Positions 37,501 to 48,261 of a DNA stretch of 64,000 nt are shown in pieces. The notes under the pieces were generated by a model that saw only the letters and a list, made by a program, of their open reading frames with translations, did not search any database and was not told where the DNA came from. Every line of letters begins with the position of its first letter. Position 1 is the stretch's first letter. This stretch comes from Bryoerythrophyllum caledonicum (Eukaryota; Streptophyta; Bryopsida; Pottiales; Pottiaceae), in NCBI GenBank assembly GCA_963971425.1, contig OZ020516.1:17472593-17536592 (forward strand), read 5' to 3'. The translations under genes and the position numbers were made by a program.

Positions 37501-40500
37501 GTTCAGCACGGCTCAGGTTTGTACCTGCTATTCATCAATACGCCTTCCGGAAGAGAAGGTTCTGTCTATTTTCAGGATGTTATCGTAATGTACTTGGATT
37601 GTAGTTGGGCTTCAAAATGAAATCTCAAAACTTTCTCCGGTCGAACTTATTCAAGGTCTTCTATGAGGCAGGTTCTCACTATGGAGTACGTGCCCGGGAT
37701 TAAAATCAATCGGATAGCCGCTTTGGACGAGCTTGGAGTTGATCGGAAAAGGTAGCTCGACCGTGCACTGGTGAACTGATCAAAGGAAAGAGAGTATCGC
37801 GTGATTTTTCACCGTTGAATTGAGCTATCAGTAGGTTATTTGAGAGTAGCATCAAAATCAATTATTACCAGACCAGGGGGCATGAGAATTCCTTACCTAA
37901 CTGTGTACGTCTTGTGTGCAAGTACTGTTCTTAGTCTAACGACAAATCTGTGTTGCAGGCTGGCTAGGTATGCTGTGGAGTCTTATTTGGAGCAGATTTT
38001 GCGGCATGGCTTCTTTCACGCGGATCCTGTATGTATCCCTTTATCTCGGAGCAGTTCTCCTGCTACTGAGTGCCCTGAGACAGTTTGAGGATTGTTCAAA
38101 ATCAGTTGCGTGGTCCCTAGTTTCTAAGACGCTGTTCCATGATAGTAAGGTCTAGCTCTAAACGGATCAGTGTCGATGTCGATTAGTTTTCCATTGTATT
38201 TACTGTGGTCCAACCTTTTTTCGTTTCTTCTGCAGCACCCAGGGAATATCGCAGTGGATGATACTAATGGCGGGCGGTTGATTTTCTACGATTTTGGAAT
38301 GATGGGCAGGTACGTGTTTAACTGTGTAGATTGGGGCTTTATTAAGAATAATTGTTTTGCCTATCTGTTCATTTGATGGGGGAAACTACCTTTATTTCAT
38401 TTCAAGTGCATGACTTTTCACGTTATTCATAGGATACGTTCAGCAGGTAGTTGATGGGAAAGTGGTTGAGTTACTCATTCCTCCGTAATGTCCGTTTGTT
38501 GCAGCATTAGTCCGAACATTAGAGAAGGGCTCCTTGAAGTGTTTTACGGTGTATATGAGAAAGATCCTGACAAGGTATTGTTGGTTCTTTCTTACTGTCT
38601 GCATCTTAATTTCCAGTTATTTATATTAGTTTTGGATGGCATAATCGCTGGTTTTTTAATTTGAATATTGGAGTGGGACTGACAAGCACGAGTTTTGCTG
38701 ACTTGTGCAGGTCCTTCAAGCTATGGTCCAGATGGGGGTTTTGGTGCCATCGAGTGATTTGACTGCTGTTCGACGTACAGCACAATTTTTCTTGAATAGG
38801 TATTGATTGACTTGTTTGTAGATTTCACGTTTTTAAAAAAAAATTCCCCTTAATGTTATTAGTATCTTCAGTGCTATGGTACTGTACTAGTTACGTGCAT
38901 AGGGTCTCACGGTATTTGTAGTTCTTCTAAATAATCGCTTTTGGGAGCAGCTTTGAGGAGAGATTGGCAGCCCAGCGGGCAGAAAAAGAACGAATGGAAG
39001 CTGAAGCAAAGAAGTTGGGTTTCAAGAGGCAATTGTCGAAAGAGGAGAAAGCGGAAAAGAAGAAGTTGCGACTGGCAGCAATTGGTGAGCTTAGATTTTA
39101 ACTTCGTGTGAATTGATCAGCGGTTGATTTCTTGTCACGGGCTATTGGCGATTGGAGGGTTTTTCTCATGTACTTTTAGGAAGACTTGTTTTGTCGTAGT
39201 AGATTGAATTTATTATGTTGGTTGTGCGGTACCGCTGTTCACTAGAGCACATTTGTCTTGGTGCTTCTTTCATCTTATTGGTAGCGAGACCTGACAACAA
39301 ACCATTAACTGAGGTAACTTTTCTAATTGTGTGATTCTGTACTTGCAGGAGAGGATCTGTTGTCTATTGGATCAGATCAACCCTTCAGATTTCCAGCTAC
39401 ATTCACATTTGTAGTGCGAGCATTTTCAGGTATATGATTTATTTATGATTCAATAGAGTTCAATGTTTGTTGAAGCTTTGTATCGTTGTGAAATATTTCA
39501 TGAAACTCAACTTTCTTTTTGTGTCCTAACAATTTTCGTTGTTTCTTTGAAATGCAGTGCTAGATGGCATCGGCAAAGGTTTAGATCCTCGGTTTGACAT
39601 ATCTGAGATTGCAAAACCGTAAGTATAGTGCCTTGACTGTGTTATAGAGTGTTTGATATCTTGTGCACTCTTATTCCTGTAAATTTTCGCTCATCAACCA
39701 ATTTACTTGTTCAAATTAGTTTTCAGTTGACATATTGATTCTGAAACAGGTTTTGTAGTAATTTGAAACCCGAGTTTTTAACAAAAATGTTTTTAATTTG
39801 CAGATATGCTTTGGAGCTTCTTAGGTTCCGGGAGGCTGGTGTGGAGGTTGCGTTTAAGGTAAACCATCCACGATCTGTTTCTCCCGGTAACTCCAGTTAG
39901 TCAACATGATGTGCCTCAAAATCAGTTAGTTGTACAGAATGGAAAACTCTCCTGTCGTGGACATGAAGATCTTAATACGTGTGGAAAGCATCAGATCACG
40001 TCGAATTGAAAATTATTGCGCTTTCTGGTGTGTAGGATTTGAGAAAACGCTGGGATAGGCAATCTCAAGCATTCAACAATCTTTTCAGACAAGCTGACCG
40101 AGTTGAGAAGATAGCCAACATGATACAACGTCTTGTAAGCATTCGTTCAAAATATTTGATGCAGTTTACAAGTACATATTCTTGCATTCAAGAAGAAACA
40201 TGACTATCTAGTCTAGCAAGATCTCAAATTGCTCCTTTTCCCTCTGGCAGGAGCAAGGTGATTTGAAACTGAGAGTGCGTGTCTTGGAGTCTGAAAGGGC
40301 GTTCAAACGTGTTGCTACAATGCAGCAAACTATTGGACAGGTGACTTATCTGAAAATAGTTTTTCACTAGATCATTATTTCCCGTTTTCTGAAAACATTT
40401 CTTTAGGCATTTGGTCTCGTTGAAAGTAAATGGCCTTCTGTTAGGCAAACATGAAGAAGCTATAATTTGACTTTACTACATCGATCTTTATCTTATTTCG

Positions 40501-40934
40501 ATATCTTCGATGCAGTCCTTTGCCATGGAATATCGAATATTAGGTAGGGACATTTGGGTCTACTTCATAGACGAATCAACACACTTGAGCAATAGTACCG
40601 TTGCTCCCTGTTATCAATACTAATCATCGTGGTATGCAATTTACGCAGGCTATTCTTGCTGCCACATGCTTACAACTTGCGACGATGCTCCATCTCAGCA
40701 CAGTAACGGTTAGTTCTTTCATCATCATCACTATCACGATTTTTTAATTTTATCGTCATTGTTTTCTCGCATGTGACTGAGACCTCAACTGATCGAAGCC
40801 ACTTGGTGCTTCCACAGATGCCAGCAACTGCCGCCTTCACGGGTAGTGCGCTATTCGGTCTTCAGGCGCTCATTGGAATTCTGAAGGTGAAGAAACTTGA
40901 CAAGCAAGAAAAGCTCATCACAGGAACAGCGTAA
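34568..40934 (+). CDS. Chloroplast ABC1-like (UbiB family) atypical kinase, ABC1K7/ABC1K8 group, 19 exons
   Basis: 828 aa. Exons: 34568-35239, 36011-36313, 36424-36544, about 36628-36728, 37129-37227, 37406-37516, 37672-37751, 37959-38028, 38236-38309, 38505-38574, 38711-38799, 38951-39084, 39349-39429, 39558-39618, 39804-39858, 40036-40134, 40251-40340, 40649-40708, 40818-40934. An Ala/Arg-rich transit peptide precedes VARAQLEE. UbiB marks: KIGQ at 301-304, AAAS at 361-364, the lysine of VVVKVQRPG at 381, HADPHPGN at 516-523 and DFG at 538-540. Two hydrophobic segments near the C-terminus (about 770-815) and the ending EKLITGTA match the plant ABC1K7 (SIA1)/ABC1K8 (OSA1) pair, known for chloroplast envelope or thylakoid location and roles in oxidative stress, iron and lipid homeostasis. 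Odd: an Asn/Gly/Ala repeat in the N-terminal extension makes it longer than the Arabidopsis proteins. Confidence 0.93.
35042..35104 (+). repeat. 24-bp coding tandem repeat (Asn-Gly-Ala rich) in ABC1K exon 1
   Basis: Two perfect 24-bp units at 35,042-35,065 and 35,066-35,089 plus a partial third encode GAANGGVN-type octapeptides, inside a longer NGYAT/NGAA-rich linker at residues about 138-190. It lies between transit peptide and kinase domain and is probably a disordered, length-variable spacer. Confidence 0.8.
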
Positions 40935-41537
40935 AAAACACCAAATCACAATTTAATTTTGTACTCTATTTCTTACAACTACCTGACACTAATTTTTGGC
41001 CCGAGTTTCTGTTCTTCGAGCCCTCCAGTTCCTCAACATAGGCAGCCATAGCAGATGTGTATCAACGTAGATAGCGCACGCAAGCTGGGCATTTCCCAGC
41101 CTTAATTTGTTTAGAAATGAGTTCTTAGCAGACCACCCTCGTGTCTTCCTCACATGCCTACCTTTTAGCAAGGCTGAAGAAACCGGTTAGGAAGGGAACA
41201 GCCAGTATGATAGTAATCCTCTCTTTTTGTATTGTTGGTTATTCAACATAAGTTCCCAATTTATATATACGTAAGCACCTTCATGCTACTGTCTCTCACT
41301 TCTCTTGTCTGTGAGAGCTCATCGCCTTCATGGCTGCAACTTTCATTTGATGTTTGGATGTGTTGATGTGGCTGCAATACCCTTATTGATATCTGGTATG
41401 CAGCTGCATGGATTGTGGGGATAGCAGATGGAGATGCTATCTCATGTGCAATGAGAAGGTTTTTCTTTCTAGGTTTTGTGAGAGGATCGTGTAGGAGAGT
41501 TGTTAGGGTTAGGGTTTGAAGCTCCAGGGAGGGAGCG
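40935..41537. other. ABC1K 3' UTR and ARPC5 upstream region
   Basis: Contains no further gene. The first part is presumed 3' UTR of the kinase gene. GTTAGGGTTAGGGTTTG at 41,501-41,517, just before the ARPC5 start, resembles the plant telo-box promoter motif (complement AAACCCTAACCC). Confidence 0.45.
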
Positions 41538-41975
41538 ATGGCGGACGACGAGGACACGGGCTCGTCAGTGCTGGACGCGGACACGTTTGTGGAGACAGAG
41601 GCGCCCACGGTGATCATCGCGCGTATCGAGGGCAAGTCGCGGCAGGTGGAGCGGCTGCTGCGCGTGCCGCAGTACGTGGAGGCGTTGGAGGCGGCGCTGC
41701 AGGACGCGCCCACGCAGACGCGCGACGAGCAGTGCAAGGCCGCGAACTGGATCCTGGTGCACCGCGTGATCACGGCCACTAAGGACGTGGACGCGCTGCT
41801 GCTGGGGCTCAACCCGGAGCTCCACGACATCCTCATGAAGTACCTCTACCGCGGGCTCGCCACCGGCGACCGCATCACCTGCGAACTCTGCCTGCGCCTC
41901 CACGAGAAGCTCTTCGACATGACTGGAATTGGGTCCGTCATGCGCGCCATCTCTGACACTCAAAACCTCGTGTAG
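41538..41975 (+). CDS. ARPC5: Actin-related protein 2/3 complex subunit 5 (p16-Arc), intronless
   Basis: 145 aa, the size of plant ARPC5. Family marks are IIARIEGKSRQVERLL near the start, TRDEQCKAANWILVHRVI in the middle, DILMKYLYRGLATGDR and the end MRAISDTQNLV. All are helices packing this subunit against ARPC4/ARPC1 in the Arp2/3 actin-branching complex, used in plants for tip growth and cell shape. The coding region is a single GC-rich exon; acceptor-like sites downstream (near 42,133) may belong to a 3' UTR intron. A start at the first ATG, after a short leader with a telo-box-like motif, fits the family N-terminus, which is acidic. Confidence 0.93.
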   Translation: MADDEDTGSSVLDADTFVETEAPTVIIARIEGKSRQVERLLRVPQYVEALEAALQDAPTQTRDEQCKAANWILVHRVITATKDVDALLLGLNPELHDILMKYLYRGLATGDRITCELCLRLHEKLFDMTGIGSVMRAISDTQNLV

Positions 41976-42711
41976 CACCTCCTCCTCAAGCTCTCATAAC
42001 CGGTTCCCACTTCGTCTCCTGCTTCGTTTCAGGTACTTCCTCTTCACCTACTTCTTTTTTGCTTCGTTTCATAACTGTTTCTTTCATCACCATTCACTCA
42101 TTGTTTTCCATTTTTGCGGGTTGTTGTTGCAGATTGCAGTTCATGCTCACGAGCTGAACCCGGTTGCAGCTTCAGGACCGGTACGCATAGTTACGGACAT
42201 GAGGAAGGATCAGCTGATTGTTGAGTGGACATTATAATGTATTGTTTGGGAAGCACAATCCTGTATCGAACGAGTGGTTTTGTGATGGATCATTTTTTGG
42301 GTAGGGTTTGCATTTGATCGGTTGAAGGATTTAGGGTATTGCATTCCACCTTCCCATGAGCCTGGGCTGGAGGACAGAGAGTAATACATCATATGAAGTG
42401 AGAATGGACGAAGTGACTTTCTTACGGAACAATCCAAAGTGGGATAACCCTTCTGAAGGAACACACTCTCAACTGTTCTGTCCAAATCCTTTCGCATAGA
42501 ACCTCTGCCAAGTCTGGGACAATCATCTACTAAATCCATTCTTTGGTGCTCCGGCCTGAGGAGTCGGAGCATAGAGTGGAGGAAAAGCAAAGTGTCGACT
42601 CGGGTTAGGGGATTACCTACCTTGTTGGAGCTAAGTTTGCACACGATCACCTGCAACCCATGGGTTGACTAGGATTACACACACGTTTGTTGAATTTTGG
42701 TACATTGGCAG
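41976..42711. other. Spacer; probably hides the first exon of the next gene
   Basis: The ARPC5 3' UTR probably extends to about 42,250. The next gene needs at least one upstream coding exon ending in codon phase 1; candidates with an ATG in this stretch (for example MSLGWRTESN from 42,357) could not be confirmed. A 148-codon minus-strand open frame at 42,210-42,656 has no recognisable family. Confidence 0.35.
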
Positions 42712-44273
42712 GAAAGGAAGGGAGATACAGAGCAAAGGAGGACGATGCTGAATTCCACAAGGCGCATAAAATTGATCTGAACGCACCTCACCAACTCCGG
42801 CCGCGAAAAGAGAGTTTCGTTCAGGATGTGGGGGGTAACTCGGTGGTGACGGAGGACTTACAGGAAACTACAGTTCATGGCGGACTCAAGGTCACAAATG
42901 AGCTCCAGGGCAGGAAGTTCGTCCCCTACAAAGCAGTTGCTGAAGGAGGCCATGGCACTGAGGTGAGTTTGAATCGTTGAACCACCAGTTAATGACTCGC
43001 AAGCAGCAACCCCTGATTAGGATAATAATAGCTGTAGTGAGCCAGGCCATTTCCATAATCACGGGTGCGTATACATTCCATTCATGGTTGGATCCTGTCA
43101 ACTTTTTTATTGGATGATCAATAAAGGGTCAAGAGCATCTCAGTAGAGCGTTTTTTGTGGTAAATTTTTTTTATACCTCGTGATCAATATTTTTGATCTC
43201 GCTGTCTAACTCCTATCCTTTTCTATTATGCGTCATTCATCCTCCCTTATTTTTGAACTTTCCATCTACGTTCACATGCATGACTGATTGACGTTGCCTT
43301 TCATTCTTCTTGCAGAGAGTTGAAATTGGGAAGAAAACTTTGTTCCGGTACATGGTGATGCGACGCAAGCACCTTCCTTTGCCTTACCACACGAGCCCGT
43401 TCTGGGGGTTTGTCGAGCTCGTCACCAGCAACCCCTCAGATATCAGAAAAGTTCTCACCGATGGTGAGTGATTATACAATCAACCTATCTATAATTATAT
43501 ATGTAGAGAGCTTAATTACTTGAGCCTCCAAAGCACGTCAATTCCAGCATGATCGTTCAGTGCTGTTCCAACCTGTGCAGAGGATACGGAGTCAGACAAA
43601 GCAGCAGTTGAAGGTGAGAAATCCAACCCGTTTGCGAGACCTGTGGGTGAAGGCGTGTACAGCCTGGTGCGGCACCACACGGCCACAAGGACGAGCACTC
43701 ACTTGGTGTACCGACTGGAGCATCCCGGGCCGCACAAGAAACACGATTCACCTCAGGATGCCCTGCACATCGAGCCGCAAGCATCCTTCGTTCTCCAGGT
43801 ACTAACATTATGCTTCCCTCTCACCTGAATGCTCTTCTCGCAAGGAATTCATAGTGCATTTCTCGACTGATATTTTGTCACGAGATATTACTTTCTGCTT
43901 CCACTCTTCTCTGAAGTTTTGCTGTGTGTTCTTGCAGATTAAGAACCCGGAGCAGCCCGGCCCGCCAGCGGCGTCCACCGGGGTAGGCCCCAAGCGCAGG
44001 GCCTTTCTTCCGGCGCACTTGCAGGGCAAGATTGGGTCGCGGCGCTTCATCCCGGCCGACCCCCTGGACTTCCTCAACTACGAGGGCATGGAGTTCATCC
44101 TGCTGTCCGCGCACGACGACATCGACGCGGAGTTGGCCAACGACCTCATGTCGCTTCATAGCCACGACCCGCTCACTACGGATCCAGTGCCCGACCTCAT
44201 CGAGTTCTTGGCCGCCGGGCCCAAGCATCACAAGCATCTCATCAGGCCGTTGATCGAGGGCCAGTGGACGTGA
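42712..44273 (+). CDS. Conserved plant protein of unknown function (5' exon not found)
   Basis: Exons 42712-42962, 43316-43463, 43581-43798 and 43938-44273 join in frame with GT/AG sites to give at least 316 residues ending in GQWT. Distinctive blocks are LPLPYHTSPFWGFVELVTSNP, then GEGVYSLVRHHTATRTSTHLVYRLEHP, IEPQASFVLQIKNPEQP, KRRAFLPAHLQGKIGSRRFI and ADPLDFLNYEGMEFILLSAH. I believe plant genomes contain relatives with the same ARTSTHLVYRLE/PADPLDFLNYEG pattern and no known role, but that is memory, not a search. The exon at 42712 opens with two bases of a split codon and lacks a suitable ATG, so a first exon lies upstream. No signal peptide, membrane span or catalytic motif is visible. 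Confidence 0.75.
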
Positions 44274-45135
44274 GTACTCTTTGTTGCATTCATCAGTAAC
44301 AGTATTGGCAAACCTTTTAAGATGTAAATTTGCAGACATTTTGAAGTTTAATGCATTACTTGATAGCATTTGTGTATTCCAGAGATAGTCTCTCTTGTGG
44401 ATTTATCACATTTGGCTAGTAATTTATCACATTAAGCTAATAATGTGATGTGCCCCACATTTTCTACATCAGAAAAATTCCACCGGCGTTATGATGTAAT
44501 GGTCACCTTCTTTTTGTGGTTGAGATTCATTAATGTTATGACTGGTAATGTGCAAGCAGCCGCTGATTATGGATTATAACCTGTCTCGCCAGTAGGTCGT
44601 AGACATCAATGTGCTTTGAGGTGTTATCATTGATGAGGAATGGTAGTTTTCTTACCATGCCAGTAGGATGTTGTCAACATGAGATCCACAAAAGTTGAAG
44701 TCCTGTAAGAGATTAGATGTTTCTTCGCCAGTATTGTCGTTCACATGATACTGTAAACTGGACCAACACAACCATGTTCTAGCCCAATGAAAGGGAACCC
44801 ACATGTACCTATCAAGGAACCACAGACTTAGAAGATGTCAAGTAGCCTGGCTAAACCATAAACACAAGAAGGAGACTGTGGTCTAAATCTGCTGCCGAAC
44901 GTAGTGTTAGTACAAATCTTCGATAGCTTTGGCAGGTTGAGTAATCCCCGAGTTTACCAGTCACGAAGATGTGGATAACGCATGTCGCTACACTCGCTCA
45001 GGTTACTTGAGTTCATCTACTATACAGTTTGTTGTGATGTACACGTGCAATCAAGAGTGGAAGGTATAAATCAAGTCAGCCTCAGTAAAACTACAGATCA
45101 TCTTCCATGCTTGTTGCAGCTTAGACTTTGAATTC
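44274..45135. other. Spacer
   Basis: AT-rich DNA without recognisable genes or repeats. The 3' UTR of the preceding gene and the promoter of the following secreted protein are presumably here. Confidence 0.35.
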
Positions 45136-46924
45136 ATGGCGTGTCTTCCCACAATGACCCGGGTGCTTCTTGTAGCTATAGTGGCCATACTCGTGACGGA
45201 GCCACTTTTGACTGAATCCGTGACCCCAAGTTTGAACAGCGCCAGATCCTCAGGCAATAGCAGTATTCACAACCGATCTAGGAGTTACGGAAGTCCGACC
45301 AAGCATGTGCATCTTGGAGGAATGAACAAAGGAAGGATTTACAACAGGAGCACTCATCCAGGTACTGGTCATGTTGAAGGAGCCATAGGTGGCCATGTTA
45401 TCAGAAGGAGATATACTCAACCTGGACTCGTTCGCAACCGATCACGGCCCGGCAACAATGAGAAGCCACATTTTGGAGTGCGTCGCAACGACCGTGGCTT
45501 TGGTGGTCGTGTGTCTGCGGGAAGAATCCGAAGGGGAGTTGTCCATCACGGTGGCCTGAACAGGACCAGAGGCGCTCACCAGTATATCCCCAAAGGAGGC
45601 AAAGGAGGTGGTCAGACTGGTGGCAAAGCTCCTGGTGACGGAGACAAAGCCGGAGGTGGTCAGACTGGTGCTGGTGGCGGAGACAAAGGAGGACGAAACC
45701 CTGGTGATAATAACCAAGGCAGCAACAACCAGGGCAACCTTGGTCAAGGCAGCAATAGCGGTCAAGCGGGTCGAGGTGGTGGCGGGTCGTCAGCAGCTGG
45801 CAACGCAACAGAACGTCCGTTTTCTTCTAAACTTTGATCATCTATTCAAATTTGCATGATTCGCTTCGCACACCGAATGATCTTTCGCAAGTAGTTTAGC
45901 TGACTCAAAAGCAGGTAAGGTTATGGGATCATATAATGTCTGCATGCTATCAAGACCTACCGGACTAATGCATGCAACGGTGAGGGGAGGTACTGGCTTG
46001 CCATTGTCTTCCATAATCTTGAAGTATTGGTCATAATCTCATCTCATTGGACGTAGTATCACTGCAAGTCGTGATCGGATCTGTATTTAATATATTACTA
46101 AGCTGTTTAACAAAGAAGCGACGTAAAAGTCACGCATGCATCGTTACGAACGTGATGGTAACTGGTGATGGTTTCCGGCAGCCGACTGCAAGAAGGAAGG
46201 GGGAGTCTGCGGCGACCCGCAGATAGTAGGCGGCGACGGCCGAGTCTACTACTTCTACGGCCGCCGCGACTGCGACTTCTGCCTGGTGTCGGACCCGGAC
46301 CTGCACATCAACGCGCACTTCATCGGCACGCGCCCGCCGCACCGCGCCCGCGACAACACCTGGGTACAGTCGCTGGCCTTCTTCCACGCGCGCAGCACCC
46401 TCACCATCGCCGCCGAGCGCAACTTCTCCCACTGGGGCCCCGAGCAGAACCACCTCCGCTTCACCTACAACAACCGCCCCATCAACCTCACCGCCTCCTG
46501 GACCTCCCCCGACGCCAGCTCTATGACGCTCACAAGACACTCCCCCAACTCCGTGGAGATGGCGATCAAAGGGAAGATGAAGGTGAGGATCGGTGTCCTG
46601 CCAGTTACTAGAAAAGCGAACTTGGTGCACAAGTACGAGGTGCCCGAGGACGTCGACTGCTTCGCCCACTTGGACATGCAGTTCACGTTCTGGAACCTCT
46701 CCCCGGAGGTGGACGGCGTTCTCGGGCAGTCGTATCGGCGCGTGAGCCGATCAGCGGCAGAAGCCGATGCGTTCCAGAGTTCCTCGCTGCTGGCGACAGA
46801 TTGCGCGTCGAGCCGGTTCACTGGCGGCGGCGTCACGGGCACGACGTCGACAACAAGCGGAAAGCTTCGCGCCGTGTGCACAAGCAGCGGTTTCCCGGGC
46901 CACGGTCTTAGGTGCCATGAGTAA
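45136..46924 (+). CDS. Secreted glycine-rich protein with C-terminal root-cap domain (two-exon model)
   Basis: The first part (from 45,136) begins MACLPTMTRVLLVAIVAIL, a signal peptide. A basic Arg/His/Asn-rich region follows, then a Gly/Gln/Asn-rich tail (GGGQTGGK, NNQGSNNQGNLGQGSNSG). Read through, it stops at 45,837. The second part begins after the acceptor TTTCCGGCAG at 46,182 and encodes DCKKEGGVCGDPQIVGGDGR, the YYFYGRRDCDFCLVSDPDLH block and INAHFIGTRP...NTWVQSLAFF, the root-cap/LEA-like family signature, ending at 46,924. Family proteins have a signal peptide and low-complexity N-terminus before this domain, so one gene is likely. A donor such as GCGGGTCGAG near 45,770 has the right codon phase but is weak. 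If wrong, these are two separate genes. Probably extracellular or cell-wall; function poorly known. Confidence 0.6.
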
Positions 46925-46997
46925 TTATCACGTATAATGTCGCTACGGAGCTTATGTCCGTGCCCTGAGTGATTATCACGTATAATGTCGCTACGGA
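46918..46997. repeat. 32-bp direct repeat starting at the stop codon of the root-cap gene
   Basis: Units 46,918-46,949 and 46,966-46,997 share ATTATCACGTATAATGTCGC and TACGGA with one mismatch. The first unit includes the stop codon. AATAAA-like AATAAACC follows at about 47,019. Confidence 0.75.
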
Positions 46998-47477
46998 TCA
47001 TATTTCAGTGATTATGTCAATAAACCTGGTAATTCATTATTGAACTTTATCTGCGAGAGAAAGCAGATTCTGATAGAGAAGAACAAGAAATCAGGTTCAT
47101 TAAGACTAGCTTGAAGAGGCCACATAATTCTGATTTAGAAGGCACAATGTCCAAAAGACAAAGTGATTCCTTCAAAAGGCTTTGTTCCAAAGCGTGTCAC
47201 CTCGGAAGAGTCGGATGAAACATGTCCAGCTCAGAACCAGCGAATGTCCTAGACAAACAATATTCTTTTTTATGTAGAGAAGATGGAATGAAACACCAGG
47301 TACACATACAAAACAAAATTGTATACATTGCATTATGTAGAGGTCATACAGTATTATAGAGAACATCTCTTTTTCTTAGCTATTGGGAATCTAATTAGAA
47401 ATGTTTTGTTATTGTTTAGATGTACTATGGCCGAAGAGCCGCCCTGTGGAGTTGTAGTTGGCCTTCGAGATGTTCAT
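46998..47477. other. Spacer left of the first duplicated unit
   Basis: AT-rich, no gene recognised. It ends where similarity to 55.8 kb begins. Confidence 0.3.
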
Positions 47478-48091
47478 AGGGTTAATCGACGTTACACTAA
47501 TCTCCAAGAGATACACAATTAAAGTTATGTGATCAAGAGAGATTATTCACTAAATTCCAATTTCAGTATACCTCATACTGTACATGACAATCTGAAGCCT
47601 TCCTCCAGTGAAGCGCTTCCAGAAACACCAACCTTTCCAAGAACAGGAAAAAAAAAAAACAAAAAAAACAGGTGTTTGTAAGAGCAAAACTTCATTCACT
47701 GCCACCACCTCAGCACGCCACCTCAGCTTCCCCCGCCACGTCAACCACTCCACTACCCGCCATCTGCTCCTTCCACCCAACATTCATCCAATAATGGATG
47801 AAATCATCCAAAACGATTCACCTCCCGCACCCAAAGCCGTTGCCCAGTACAGAAAAAAATATACTCCTATCCTAGATATTGCATGTGGTGACGGAGTTTG
47901 AGCTCAGGCCATCAACAGAAATCATCCATATATCATCCTAAAAGTGGGCTCACGAATTTCCGACTTGTCACCTTCTCGCCGAGATTTTTCAATAGAAGTT
48001 GCAAGTTTTCCCATCACAGACTTTCAAACCTCACATTGTTGGAGAGCGATTGCCGAGTTGTCGGTGGCTGCCAGATCTCGTCTTGTTCGGT

Positions 48092-48150
48092 AAGAAGGAG
48101 GAGGAGGAGGAGGAGGCGGTAAGAAAGAGGAGAAGGAGGAGGAGGAGGAG
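48092..48150. repeat. GGA/GAG microsatellite in KAB1 leader (copy 1)
   Basis: A purine-only tract of repeated GGA, interrupted once by CGGTAAGAAAG. The counterpart at 57,150-57,232 has more repeats and also the interruption, so it is inherited and changing in length. Confidence 0.75.
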
Positions 48151-48261
48151 GTTGCTAGAATGTTAGGTTGTTGTTTTTTTCCAAGTGATCTGAGGTGGGT
48201 TGTTCTTGTTTTCATGTGATCTGAGGTGGGGTTGTTGGTGTGGTTTATGCAGCGATCTGCG

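Noticed and set aside
42210-42656. Minus-strand open frame of 148 codons between ARPC5 and the unknown gene
   Set aside because: No recognisable family, low-complexity start, and it overlaps where plus-strand UTRs and a missing exon are expected.
43878-44369. 163-codon minus-strand frame opposite the unknown gene
   Set aside because: Shadow of GC-rich exon 4; the plus strand joins in frame with good splice sites.
46130-46669. 179-codon minus-strand Val/Gly-rich frame
   Set aside because: Antisense shadow of the root-cap domain exon.
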